A stretch of 64,000 nucleotides of DNA from Thioclava sp. GXIMD4216 (GTDB lineage Bacteria; Pseudomonadota; Alphaproteobacteria; Rhodobacterales; Rhodobacteraceae), in NCBI RefSeq assembly GCF_037949285.1, contig NZ_CP149926.1:2273501-2337500 (forward strand), given 5' to 3'. The notes under the pieces are model-generated. The model saw nothing but the letters and a program-made list of their open reading frames with translations. It ran no database searches and had not been told where the DNA came from. The position numbers were made by a program, and so were the translations under genes. This document shows, one piece after another, positions 8,526 to 16,764 of this stretch (within the stretch, counting starts at the first letter, position 1; each line of letters begins with the position of its first letter).

Positions 8526-9104
8526 TTAATCCCTGTCATAGCCAAGACTATCCTTACGTTGGCGTAACAGGGCGGCCAATGCACGTTTCCCCCGTGCTGT
8601 CAGACTTTCTACGGCCTCCACGCCGGTTTCCATCGCTTCCGCGATCTCCGGATTGGATAAACCTTCAAGATGGCGTAAAATCACCGCCTGTTTCTGGCGG
8701 ATCGGCAACTGGTCCAGTGCCCATTGTAACGCCTCAGCGCGCTGATTTTCCAGCATTTGTTCATCAACAGACAAAGTTTCATCGGCAGGATCGCCCGCTT
8801 CGTCCAAAGATGTGGCGCGCCGTTTGCGCAAACGGTCCGTCGCCAGATTCGAGGTCACACGATACAGCCATGTGGAAACTTTGGCTTCCCCCACACGCCA
8901 TTGCGGGGCAATTTTCCACAGCCGCAACATGGCTTCCTGCGCCACATCCTCGGCTTCGGCCTCATCGCGCAGCATGCGGCAGGCCAGACGATAGCTCAAT
9001 GGCGCAAGGCGCACTGTCAGCGCCTGCGCTGCAGCACGGTCGCCCTGACCATAGGCCAGAAGCAATGCCTCGTCGGATGTTTCTGCCCCCATTTCGACTG
9101 CCAT
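8526..9104 (-). CDS. RNA polymerase ECF sigma factor
   Basis: A sigma-70 family protein of about 192 residues. Region 2 includes EDVAQEAMLRLWKIAPQW and the WLYRVTSNLATDRLRKRR segment that contacts the -10 element. Region 4 (LPIRQKQAVILRHLEGLSNPEIA) is a helix-turn-helix for the -35. Regions 3 and 1.1 are missing, as in ECF sigmas. Starts at 9104 or 9092 are both possible. The following genes encode a small membrane protein and a periplasmic heavy-metal-sensor-like protein, so it probably answers an envelope or metal stress. Upstream on the same strand is the EF-hand gene. Confidence 0.87.
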   Translation of the reverse strand: MAVEMGAETSDEALLLAYGQGDRAAAQALTVRLAPLSYRLACRMLRDEAEAEDVAQEAMLRLWKIAPQWRVGEAKVSTWLYRVTSNLATDRLRKRRATSLDEAGDPADETLSVDEQMLENQRAEALQWALDQLPIRQKQAVILRHLEGLSNPEIAEAMETGVEAVESLTARGKRALAALLRQRKDSLGYDRD

Positions 9105-9174
9105 TCCTTTCGCCTGTTCTCCCCCTAGCAGATACCGGAATTTCCGCAAGACAGAGCGCCAGACACATAACGAA

Positions 9175-9198
9175 GCCGGCCCGAAAAAACGGACCGGC
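9175..9198 (-). terminator. Hairpin between EF-hand and sigma factor genes
   Basis: GCCGGCCCG pairs with CGGACCGGC around a six-A loop, with one mismatch. The tail on the minus strand (TTCGTTATG) is only weakly T-rich, so it may be a partial terminator or attenuator that lowers transcription from the EF-hand gene into the sigma gene. Confidence 0.45.
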
Positions 9199-9221
9199 CA
9201 ATCACTTATGGAAGACCAAAC

Positions 9222-9962
9222 TCAGTTTGCATTATCGGCTGCGGGAGCCTCGGGCGCATCTGCGGGCGGCATGGGCGGGCGGCCATTCGCGTCACCGCGC
9301 GGACCACGATCCCCTTTCGGGCCATGCCCGTCACCGCGCGCACCGTGATCCCCACGGCCCCCTTGGTCCCCACGGGCACCATGATCGCCTTTTGCGCCCT
9401 GATCCCCGCGCATGCCACGCTCGCCACGCGGACCACCCTTGCCGTCAAAACGGTCATGGCCCGCCGCCATCTTCTGCTTGGCCGCTGCCAGTTCGTCGGC
9501 ATCAAGTTTGCCGTCGCCATTGGTATCGGCCATCATGAAGAACCGGATCTCCGGATCGGGCTTGGCGGCCAGCTCGGCTGCGCTCAGCTTGCCGTCGCCA
9601 TTGCTGTCCATCATCTCGAAATAGGCCTTCACGCGCTTCTCGATGCGGGCCTGAGCGTCCGCCATCTCTGCGGCAACCATCTCTTCTTCGGTGATATAGC
9701 CATCCCCGTTCGCATCAAGCTTGGCGGCTTTTTCCGCCCGCGGGGCCTGCAGTTCTTTCAGGGTTACAACACCGTCTTTATCGGTATCAAAGCGCGAGAA
9801 ATCCATTGCAGCGCCAGCTTTCCCATCGCGCGGAGGCATCGGGGCCTCTGACTGCGCGGGGGCGGGCTGGGCTTGCTGGGCCGAAACGCCGCCTGCCACC
9901 ATGGCGAGGCCGGTCGTGGCCAGAAGAACTGCTCCGATGGATTTCTTGATCGTCGTTTTCAT
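9222..9962 (-). CDS. Secreted EF-hand calcium-binding protein with collagen-like Gly-X-Y tail
   Basis: A 246-residue exported protein. A Sec signal peptide covers about 1-28 (hydrophobic core, cleavage after VSA). Four canonical EF-hand loops follow: DTDKDGVVTLKE, DANGDGYITEEE, DSNGDGKLSAAE and DTNGDGKLDADE, within about 59-160. Residues about 173-222 are an uninterrupted series of Gly-X-Y triplets rich in RGD and KGD, such as GERGMRGDQGAKGD, disturbed once at GHG. The tail ends in Pro/Ala. Calcium binding is near certain; the tail may trimerise. It lies upstream of an ECF sigma gene on the same strand. The ATG has GAGGAG about nine bases upstream. Confidence 0.85.
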   Translation of the reverse strand: MKTTIKKSIGAVLLATTGLAMVAGGVSAQQAQPAPAQSEAPMPPRDGKAGAAMDFSRFDTDKDGVVTLKELQAPRAEKAAKLDANGDGYITEEEMVAAEMADAQARIEKRVKAYFEMMDSNGDGKLSAAELAAKPDPEIRFFMMADTNGDGKLDADELAAAKQKMAAGHDRFDGKGGPRGERGMRGDQGAKGDHGARGDQGGRGDHGARGDGHGPKGDRGPRGDANGRPPMPPADAPEAPAADNAN

Positions 9963-10177
9963 CTCGAACTCCTCACCGATCCGTTCAGGACCTGTCCTAT
10001 TTGCTACGTGCGCCGCCTGTCTTTCCGTTGCCAGATCGGCGCGGTATCATTGCGTTTCCAATTCCTCCGAAGGGGCGTGTGCGCCTTCGACCTGTTCTTT
10101 TTGTCGCCCGACCCTGAAGTGAGCCTGAAGCAAACTTAAGCCCCGATCACATCCGCATCACGAAAAACGGAGACCCC

Positions 10178-10801
10178 ATGTCCGCGCCGCTCCCCCCTCA
10201 GACCCCGCCACCGATCCGCGATGCCTGCAGCCTTATTTTATGGCGCCAAACCACGCAGGGGCCCGCCGTTCTGATGGGGCAGCGCGGGGCGAAGGCCCAG
10301 TTCATGCCGAATAAATTCGTATTTCCGGGCGGCGGGCTGGACCCGCAGGACACCTCAAGCCCGCAGAATTCGGGGCTCTCGCCGCGCTGCCATCGGCGAC
10401 TCGGGGCGCTGGCCGATGCGCTGATCAGTTGCGGATTGCGCGAATTGCAGGAGGAAACGGGACTGACGCTGCGTCAGGGCGCCGGATTGCACTTCATCTT
10501 CCGGGCCATCACGCCGCGCCAGCGCCCCAGACGATTCGATGCGCGTTTCCTGATGGCCGATGCCCGCGACCTTGCCAATCCCGACGCCCCTCTGCCCAAT
10601 GATGGGGAATTGCGCCATCTGACATGGGTTCCCCTGCACGAGGCGCGCGCGCTGGATCTGCCTTTTGTCACCGAACTGGTGCTGGCCGAGGCGGGTGCCT
10701 TGCTGGCTGCGGCCCATAGACTGCAAGATATGGCCCCCGCTGAGGGGGTCCCGTTTTTTGACAATCGCGGCCCGCGTCCTGTCTTTTCGCGGATCTGCTA
10801 G
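10178..10801 (+). CDS. NUDIX hydrolase
   Basis: A 207-residue cytoplasmic hydrolase that cleaves nucleoside diphosphates linked to another group; the substrate is not readable. The NUDIX box is split by an insertion: FPGGGLD (49-55) and, further on, GLRELQEETGLTL (87-99) with the metal-binding R88-E89 and E92-E93. That long spacing is seen in the CoA/NUDT7-8-19-like branch. Its TAG stop shares the four bases CTAG with the stop of the convergent transporter gene. The start is preceded by CGGAG. Confidence 0.85.
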   Translation: MSAPLPPQTPPPIRDACSLILWRQTTQGPAVLMGQRGAKAQFMPNKFVFPGGGLDPQDTSSPQNSGLSPRCHRRLGALADALISCGLRELQEETGLTLRQGAGLHFIFRAITPRQRPRRFDARFLMADARDLANPDAPLPNDGELRHLTWVPLHEARALDLPFVTELVLAEAGALLAAAHRLQDMAPAEGVPFFDNRGPRPVFSRIC

Positions 10802-11688
10802 GCGGCGGCCAGCACCACCACAATCACCGAGGCCAGCACCAGCGCGATGCCCACCGCCTCGCGGCGGTGCAGCCGCTCGTGGAAAATCAGCACCGACGCG
10901 CAGAGGGTAAAGACCATCTCCACCTGCCCCAATGCCCGCACATAGGCGGCATTCTGGAGGGCGAAGGCCATGAACCAGCCCGCAGAGCCTGCCGCGCCAA
11001 GAATACCGACCCAGATCGTGCGCGACCATGCCCGCAGCACGCGCGTCAGTTCGCCGGGTTGGAACAGGCGCAGGCACAGCCCCATCCCCAATGTCTGCAC
11101 CGATGTCACACAGGCCAGCGTGACAAAGGCACGCCCCATGAAGGGCAAGGGCGTGAGCTCCAGCGTCGCCCCGCGATAGGCGATGGCCGACAGCCCGAAC
11201 AGCCCGCCTGCCACAATCCCGTATACCGCCGCTCTGCCCGCGATGCCCCCTTCGGGCGGGCGCGAAAGGCACAACACCCCCACCAGCCCCAGCACGATCC
11301 CGACCCAGCCCAGCACGGCAATCCGGTCTCCCAGAAAGACAAGCGACATCAGCGCGACCTGCACCACTTCGGTTTTGGTAAAGGCAATCCCCACCGCGAA
11401 ATTACGCAAGGCAAACAACCGCACCAGAAGCAGCGTCGCCGAGGCCTGCGCCGCGCCGCCGATCACCACATAGGCCCAGAACCCCGCCCCCATCTGGCCG
11501 AACAGATCCGCAGGACGGCCCATCTCGGGCAGCAGGATCAATGCGCCCGCAATCGCCAGCGGTGCCCCGAACACAAAGCGCGAGAACGTGGCCCCTGCGG
11601 CCGACAGACCCGACCCGGCCAGCTTCTTTTGCAGCACGAAACGCCCTGTCTGCAGGGCTGCGGCGCAAAGGGTCAGGAGAATCCACAT
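10798..11688 (-). CDS. EamA-family (drug/metabolite transporter superfamily) permease
   Basis: A 296-residue inner-membrane protein with about ten hydrophobic helices arranged as two EamA repeats (roughly 1-140 and 150-296), for example GFWAYVVIGGAAQASATLLLV and AVGIALVLASVIVVVLAA. The family exports or imports small metabolites and amino acids; no substrate can be assigned. The ATG at 11688 was preferred to one at 11733 because the first helix starts immediately after it. It is transcribed alone and convergent with the NUDIX gene. Confidence 0.85.
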   Translation of the reverse strand: MWILLTLCAAALQTGRFVLQKKLAGSGLSAAGATFSRFVFGAPLAIAGALILLPEMGRPADLFGQMGAGFWAYVVIGGAAQASATLLLVRLFALRNFAVGIAFTKTEVVQVALMSLVFLGDRIAVLGWVGIVLGLVGVLCLSRPPEGGIAGRAAVYGIVAGGLFGLSAIAYRGATLELTPLPFMGRAFVTLACVTSVQTLGMGLCLRLFQPGELTRVLRAWSRTIWVGILGAAGSAGWFMAFALQNAAYVRALGQVEMVFTLCASVLIFHERLHRREAVGIALVLASVIVVVLAAA

Positions 11689-11756
11689 TATACAACGCTT
11701 TCCGTCCCGCGCGAGAAGCTCGCGCAGGATCAATGATGACGATCCCGCAGGCGGGA

Positions 11757-12281
11757 TCAGTTGGTAATAAGGTTCAGATAGTAGCCGTTAAAGGCCATGA
11801 CTTCGCGCGCCGCCGTCAACAGGTCCGAGCGCGGCCCGACCGAGGGGCGCACCATGATCTGGCCCCAGCGGCCCGACGGGGTGCCCAATGCGACGATGCG
11901 GTAATCCTGATCGACCCACAGCACCCAGACCGGTTCGCGGCCAAAGCTGTCCGAGGTCGAGATCCGCCCGCCCGGTCCGGTTACAACCGCCGTCCCGCCA
12001 AGCATGCGCGGTGCCGTGCCATCGCTGCAATCGGTGCCCGAGAGGCGATAGCCGGTCTTGCCGGAGAGAGCCCAGTTCTGCTTGCCCCCCGCGCAGCGCG
12101 GCGTGCTGGAGGCCACCACCAGCCACTCGCCGGCAAAGCGTTCGGGGTCGAAAAGTGCCGCCGAGGAAATCCCCGATTTCGGATCACGCACCAGCTTTTC
12201 CTGCGGTGCGCGGCCACAGCTGGCCAAAGTCACAGCAGCAATCGCGGTTGCAAGGGCCAGGTTCCGGCTCAGCCAAGGCAT
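11757..12281 (-). CDS. Lipocalin-like outer-membrane lipoprotein
   Basis: A 174-residue lipoprotein. The signal peptide ends in the lipobox LASC (cysteine about residue 22). The mature part has the lipocalin pattern: FAGEWLVVASS matches the G-x-W strand, and WVLWVDQDYRIVALGTPSGRWGQIMVR matches the last strands of Blc-type bacterial lipocalins. Blc proteins bind fatty acids or lysophospholipids at the outer membrane. Aspartate does not follow the lipid cysteine (CGRAP), which fits outer-membrane sorting. The start overlaps the previous gene by 13 bases. Confidence 0.75.
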   Translation of the reverse strand: MPWLSRNLALATAIAAVTLASCGRAPQEKLVRDPKSGISSAALFDPERFAGEWLVVASSTPRCAGGKQNWALSGKTGYRLSGTDCSDGTAPRMLGGTAVVTGPGGRISTSDSFGREPVWVLWVDQDYRIVALGTPSGRWGQIMVRPSVGPRSDLLTAAREVMAFNGYYLNLITN

Positions 12282-12637
12282 TGGGTCACACTCATACCGT
12301 TTTCGGTGCGGATGTCGTTGCAGCCCATCAAGGGGCGCACCGGCGCACAGGTGTTCGACCGGGCAAGACATTCACCCTCGCAATCGGACGCCTTGCGACA
12401 GGACTTACCCGCATCTTTCGGCCGCGTCACGCAGATTGCACCATCCGCCCGCTGATTCCACGTGCCCCCGCGCTTTGTGCAGGACTGCTGCAACAGGCTG
12501 TCGCGCGCCTTGCCCACGGGCGGCAGGGTCTGTGCCGCCCCGGGCGTGCCGAATGGGAGGAAACCGGGCCGACAGGAGGCCACGCCCATCAGCGCGGCCC
12601 CCAGCAGGATGACCTTAAAAGGGCATCGGGTGATCAT
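12269..12637 (-). CDS. Small cysteine-rich lipoprotein of unknown function
   Basis: A 122-residue predicted lipoprotein. The lipobox is VASC, with cysteine about residue 22. The mature domain has eight further cysteines (SCTKRGG, ICVT, SCRKASDCEGECLA, TCAP, GCND, QCLG), enough for four disulfides in the periplasm. I do not recognise a named family. The ATG at 12637 has AAGG six bases upstream and overlaps the end of the aldo-keto reductase by 23 bases; its own end overlaps the lipocalin gene, so the three are translationally coupled. Confidence 0.7.
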   Translation of the reverse strand: MITRCPFKVILLGAALMGVASCRPGFLPFGTPGAAQTLPPVGKARDSLLQQSCTKRGGTWNQRADGAICVTRPKDAGKSCRKASDCEGECLARSNTCAPVRPLMGCNDIRTENGMSVTQCLG

Positions 12638-13658
12638 GATGCACCTTGGCGATCGCCTCTTTGACGTCAGCCGACAGCACCAGCCCCGCCGCATCGATCG
12701 ACGCCCCGATCTGCGCCACCGAGCGCCCGCCAATGATCGGCAGGCAGGGGAAGGGGCGATCCAGCGTGAAGGCGATGGCCATCGTGATCGGGTCCAGCCC
12801 GTGATCGCGGGCAATCCTCACATACAGATCGGCAATCTCGAAGGCGCGCGGATTGGCCCGTCCGCCCAGATTGCCATTGGCCGCCATCCGCGACCCCGCA
12901 GGCACAGCCCCGCCCGAATACTGCCCCGACAGGATACCGGCGGCGAGCGGCGAATAGGCCAGAAGCGTGACATCCTCCTGCACACCCAGTTCGGCCAGAT
13001 CGAGATCGTAATAGCGGCACATCAGCGAATATTCGTTCTGGATCGAGGCCACGCGCGGGCCGTGCCCCGCCTCGGCCAGTTCCAGAAACTGCGCCGTGCC
13101 CCATGCGCTTTCATTGGACAGACCGAACGCGCGCAGCTTGCCCTCCCTGACCAACGCCCCTAGCGTTTCGAGACACTCGACCATATTGGCGCGGATCCCC
13201 GATTTCGCGGGCTGCCGGTCGGGTGCAAAGCTCCATGTCTTGCGGAAATGGTAGCTGCCGCGATTGGGCCAGTGGAACTGGTAGAGGTCGATATAATCGC
13301 TTTGCAGGCGGCGCAGGCTGTCCTCGACACAGGCGCGGATGGCCGGTCCGGTAATCGCCGCCCCCTCGCGCGCGGCACCGCCCTCGCCGGTGATCTTGGT
13401 CGCCAGAATGACATCCTGCCGCTTGCCGGTTCGGGCCAGCCAGTTCCCGATGATCTCTTCGGTGCGGCCCACCGTGTCCTTCGACACAGGATTGACCGGA
13501 TACATCTCGGCGGTGTCAATGAAATCCACGCCGCGCTCCAAAGCATAATCGAGCTGGGCATGACCGTTTTCCTCGCTGTCCTGCGAGCCCCATGTCATCG
13601 ACCCGAGGCAGATCTCGCTCACCTCGATATCGGTCCGGCCAAGCTTTACTTTACGCAT
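12615..13658 (-). CDS. NADP(H)-dependent aldo-keto reductase (Tas-like)
   Basis: A 347-residue TIM-barrel oxidoreductase most like E. coli Tas. It starts MRKVKLGRTDIEVSEICLGSM. The catalytic tetrad can be followed as D and Y in GVDFIDTAEMYP, K in LATKITG and H in YQFHWPNRG. The NADP-binding C-terminal part includes LAYSPLAAGILSG and the late IIGGRSVAQI. The substrate is unknown; carbonyl detoxification is usual for the family. GAGG precedes the ATG at 13658. It heads the operon with the two lipoprotein genes. Confidence 0.88.
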   Translation of the reverse strand: MRKVKLGRTDIEVSEICLGSMTWGSQDSEENGHAQLDYALERGVDFIDTAEMYPVNPVSKDTVGRTEEIIGNWLARTGKRQDVILATKITGEGGAAREGAAITGPAIRACVEDSLRRLQSDYIDLYQFHWPNRGSYHFRKTWSFAPDRQPAKSGIRANMVECLETLGALVREGKLRAFGLSNESAWGTAQFLELAEAGHGPRVASIQNEYSLMCRYYDLDLAELGVQEDVTLLAYSPLAAGILSGQYSGGAVPAGSRMAANGNLGGRANPRAFEIADLYVRIARDHGLDPITMAIAFTLDRPFPCLPIIGGRSVAQIGASIDAAGLVLSADVKEAIAKVHHDHPMPF

Positions 13659-13970
13659 ATACTCATTCCTCTCAGAGTGCGGGGTCAACTGCGGGTCCGA
13701 CGCGCGGGATGGACATAAGCCACAAAGACGCGCCCTGCCCGGCGGGACGCGCGCATCAGTCGGGCCTATCGGGGGCGAGCCTGCCACAGCGCCCCGCCAT
13801 TCGAAAGGCCCCGAGGCGGGACCTTTTGTGCGCAGATCCACATATCTTTCTGCCCCCGAGCCAAACCGGAACAGAACCGGAGACACCGCGCGGGACAGGC
13901 AGGCCACGAAGCAGGACACAAAACGGGCCACAAAACGGGGCGACGCGCCAGCGCTCCGCCCCCCTTGCTG
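13659..13970. other. Non-coding stretch between msrB and the aldo-keto reductase gene
   Basis: A 312-base GC-rich gap between two minus-strand genes. Frames that stay open here have arginine/proline-rich translations with no start signal and look like shadows. It should contain the aldo-keto reductase promoter, but no clear -35/-10 pair or operator was found. Confidence 0.5.
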
Positions 13971-14420
13971 TCAGTCGATGCGGGCAATCAGATCGCCGTA
14001 ACCTTCGGCCTCCATCTCCTCGAGCGGGACAAACCGCAGCGAGGCCGAGTTGATGCAATAGCGCAAGCCCCCCTGCTCGCGCGGGCCGTCGGGAAAGACA
14101 TGGCCCAGATGGCTGTCCCCATAGGTCGAGCGGACCTCGGTGCGGATCATGCCGTGGCTGGTATCATGGATCTCGGTGATGTGGTCCGCAAGGAGCGGGC
14201 GGGTAAAACTGGGCCAGCCGCACCCCGATTCATACTTGGACGAGGATGCGAAAAGCGGCTCGCCCGAGACCACATCCACATAGAGGCCGCGGCGCTTCTC
14301 GTGCAGATACGCGCCCGTGCCGGGGCGTTCGGTGCCCGATTGCTGGGTCACGCGGAACTGCTCGGGCGTCAGGCGTTCGATCGCGTCGCGCGACTTGGCA
14401 TAGGTCTTTTCGGTGCTCAT
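13971..14420 (-). CDS. msrB: Peptide-methionine (R)-S-oxide reductase
   Basis: A 149-residue cytoplasmic enzyme that repairs methionine-R-sulfoxide. The catalytic cysteine is C122 in [13 protein letters not shown]67 in [10 protein letters not shown] is the probable recycling cysteine. H104 and H107 in [11 protein letters not shown] belong to the active site. The two CxxC pairs that bind structural zinc in many MsrB proteins are absent. A near-perfect ribosome binding site (AAAGGAGATATCC) directly precedes the ATG, so strong translation is expected. It appears monocistronic. Confidence 0.95.
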   Translation of the reverse strand: MSTEKTYAKSRDAIERLTPEQFRVTQQSGTERPGTGAYLHEKRRGLYVDVVSGEPLFASSSKYESGCGWPSFTRPLLADHITEIHDTSHGMIRTEVRSTYGDSHLGHVFPDGPREQGGLRYCINSASLRFVPLEEMEAEGYGDLIARID

Positions 14421-14677
14421 GGATATCTCCTTTGCTGGCTCTCAAGATATGGGGCGCGCGGCAAAAGCAAAGGGGCAAAACGGCCCCAAAGCCGCGAAAG
14501 CCCCGACGGCGCGAAATCCGGCGGCCCGTCTTCCCCCTTTACTGAGGCGGGGGCTGGCAGGCGCGCGCCCTTGAAATACGCGCCTCCCATCGCGATTTAT
14601 ATCGGGGCCGTGCCGGTGATGCACCGCCCCCACCACCAGACGTTCTTCCCAGCCCTGCCCCTTTAAAGGAGCCGCCC

Positions 14678-16003
14678 TTGGCCGATACGCCTCTTCCGCC
14701 CGTTTCGCAGACCTCCACCCCCCCCGAAAGCGAGGCCCATCGTTACGCCCACGAGCTATCGCGCCATCTGCGCTGGCTCGACAGTTTTACCGGCGCGGCG
14801 CTTGGCGTGCTGGCGGCGGCGTCGGGGATCTATACCTATCTGGGCGTGCGCTCGCTCTTGGATGATAGCGGGGCATGGACCACCTTTGCCGCGCTCAGCT
14901 ATTCGCTGGCGGTCTCGGTGGGGATCTTCGTGTTCTGGTCCTATATGATGCGGCTTTTGCCCGCGATGCGCACGGCGGCCTCGCGGCTGGGGTTGCTGCT
15001 GAGCATGGCGCTGGGATCGCTGGCGATTGTCGCCATGTCGAGCTGGCTGAATGCCGCAGCGCTGGCGGGGGCGGCGGCGGTAGAACAGCATCTGGCCCAT
15101 ACCGTACAGGAGTATCAGACCGCGCTGGAACGCACCCATGCCAAGACCATTGCCGGTCAGGCGCTGGCCCGCGATGTGGCCCGCGTGCGCGACACATTCG
15201 ACGGGCTGTCCCAGCAGGAAGCCACGGGCGATCTGTCGGGGCTTGCAGGGCGTGGTGCGGTCTTCCGGGTCCTGACCCAGAAATCCAACGAGCTACAGGG
15301 CCTTGAGGCGCAGATTGCCGCACAGGACAAGGCGGTGGAGGAAGCCTTTGCCAATGGCAATGCGATCCTGTCGCGGATGCGGGCGCTTTCGGTCGAGCCG
15401 GGCGCGGTCGAGGGCCGCTCGGTGCGGTTTTCCGAAGAGGCGGTGCGGCTGTCGGCGATTATTGCCGAGCTACGCCAGTTGAATGTCGCGCCTTTGGTGA
15501 TGCGGGCGGCGGCAGACCTGCGGGATTCGGTGGTGCTGCCCGACCTTGATGCCAGCACCGATGCGGGGCGCAGCTCGCAAGAAAGCACGATTGCCTCGGT
15601 CATGACCCTTCTGGCCGACCGCGCCAGCACGCTGGAAAGCGCCGCCGCCGAGGTGCAGGCCCTGCCCGACCCCGCCGAAATCGAATATACCGCGCTTTCG
15701 GCCGCCGATGCGGTGATCCGCTATGCGGGCAATTTCGTCCCGTCCTGGGCGGGGGCGATCGCCATCGACCTCCTGCCTGCCGTTCTGGTCTTCATCCTGA
15801 TGGTGGTGCAGTCGGCAATCCGTCAGGCGCAAGGCGCCCATGCCCCCGAAGAGCATATGACCGTGGCCGAGCTGCGCGCGGCACTGGCAGCTGCGCGGGA
15901 TCTGAATATCGGGCCTGACCTGACGCCGCCCCCCACGGTCTCCCCGCCCGAGATGCGGCACGGAACGCCCGCGCCTGCCGCCTCCCTCCATCCGGTGGAG
16001 TAA
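14678..16003 (+). CDS. Unrecognised four-helix membrane protein with long coiled periplasmic domain
   Basis: A 441-residue membrane protein; I do not recognise the family. Hydrophobic helices lie at about 36-58, 68-92, 103-133 and 354-380. Between helix 3 and 4 is a helical, charged region of about 220 residues (VEQHLAHTVQEYQTALERTH, then repeated Ala/Glu/Gln-rich helices) that would be periplasmic if the N-terminus is inside. The C-terminus is Pro-rich and cytoplasmic. Seven bases separate it from the ClpP-like gene, which suggests a two-protein membrane complex. It starts with an alternative codon (TTG). Confidence 0.7.
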   Translation: MADTPLPPVSQTSTPPESEAHRYAHELSRHLRWLDSFTGAALGVLAAASGIYTYLGVRSLLDDSGAWTTFAALSYSLAVSVGIFVFWSYMMRLLPAMRTAASRLGLLLSMALGSLAIVAMSSWLNAAALAGAAAVEQHLAHTVQEYQTALERTHAKTIAGQALARDVARVRDTFDGLSQQEATGDLSGLAGRGAVFRVLTQKSNELQGLEAQIAAQDKAVEEAFANGNAILSRMRALSVEPGAVEGRSVRFSEEAVRLSAIIAELRQLNVAPLVMRAAADLRDSVVLPDLDASTDAGRSSQESTIASVMTLLADRASTLESAAAEVQALPDPAEIEYTALSAADAVIRYAGNFVPSWAGAIAIDLLPAVLVFILMVVQSAIRQAQGAHAPEEHMTVAELRAALAAARDLNIGPDLTPPPTVSPPEMRHGTPAPAASLHPVE

Positions 16004-16009
16004 GCGGCG

Positions 16010-16753
16010 ATGCGCGACATATCCCAACCGCCCAACCAGATCCGGCGCGTCATCGTTGCGCTGATCGGCGCGCAGGTGGCCATTGGCGTGGCGCTGATGG
16101 GGATTGACCTGATCGGTAGCTGGGGCGGCAAGGACCCGCTGACCGCGCCCCTGCCCTCCGGCCCCTCGACCCGCCCCTATACGCCCGATCGCAGGCCCGG
16201 CACCGCTCCGGGCGTGCCCGCCCCGCAAGGCCCGATGCCCGAGCGGCTGGAGCTTGGCGGCGAAGGGGCGGATCTGACCCTGACCGGCCAGATCGCCGCC
16301 GGCGATGCGGCCCGCATCACCGAGGAATTGCGCCGCCGCGCCGAAACGGGGCAGACCATCCGCATGGTCAGTCTTGATTCGACCGGCGGTTCGGTCTCGG
16401 ATGCGCTGGAGATCGGCGAGGTTCTGCGCGACAGCGGCATTGCGACCTCGGTCAAGGACGGGGCGATCTGCCTGTCCGCCTGCCCCTATCTCTTTGCCGG
16501 AGGCCGCACGCGGCAGGTTGCGCCCAATGGCAAGCTTGGCGTGCATCAGCACAGCTTCGGCACCAGCGCCATCCTACCCGCCTTCATGGCGGTGGAATCT
16601 GTGCAGCGCGGGCAAGCGGCGGTGATGGCCTATCTGATCAGGATGGGCATCGACCCTGCGGTGATGGAGCCTGCCATGCGAACCGCCCCCGACCGGATCT
16701 ATCTGCTCTCGAAAGCCGAGTTGCAGCAGTATGGCTTCCTTGCGCCCCCCTGA
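16010..16753 (+). CDS. Membrane-anchored periplasmic ClpP/crotonase-fold protein (COG3904-like)
   Basis: A 247-residue protein with one N-terminal membrane helix (about 13-35), a Pro-rich linker (about 42-78) and a ClpP-like domain. LDSTGGSVSDALEIGEVLR matches the oxyanion-side glycine loop, S157 in ICLSACPYLFAGG sits where ClpP proteases have the nucleophile, and GVHQHSF (178-183) supplies a candidate histidine. Related 'predicted periplasmic' proteins are probable serine hydrolases of unknown target. Two cysteines flank the serine and could form a disulfide. It is paired with the preceding membrane protein. Confidence 0.72.
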   Translation: MRDISQPPNQIRRVIVALIGAQVAIGVALMGIDLIGSWGGKDPLTAPLPSGPSTRPYTPDRRPGTAPGVPAPQGPMPERLELGGEGADLTLTGQIAAGDAARITEELRRRAETGQTIRMVSLDSTGGSVSDALEIGEVLRDSGIATSVKDGAICLSACPYLFAGGRTRQVAPNGKLGVHQHSFGTSAILPAFMAVESVQRGQAAVMAYLIRMGIDPAVMEPAMRTAPDRIYLLSKAELQQYGFLAPP

Positions 16754-16764
16754 TCCGCCGCCCC

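Noticed and set aside
9299..9440. Repeated RGD triplets as integrin-binding motifs
   Set aside because: They arise from the Gly-X-Y repeat with Arg and Asp in X/Y; no reason to assume host binding.
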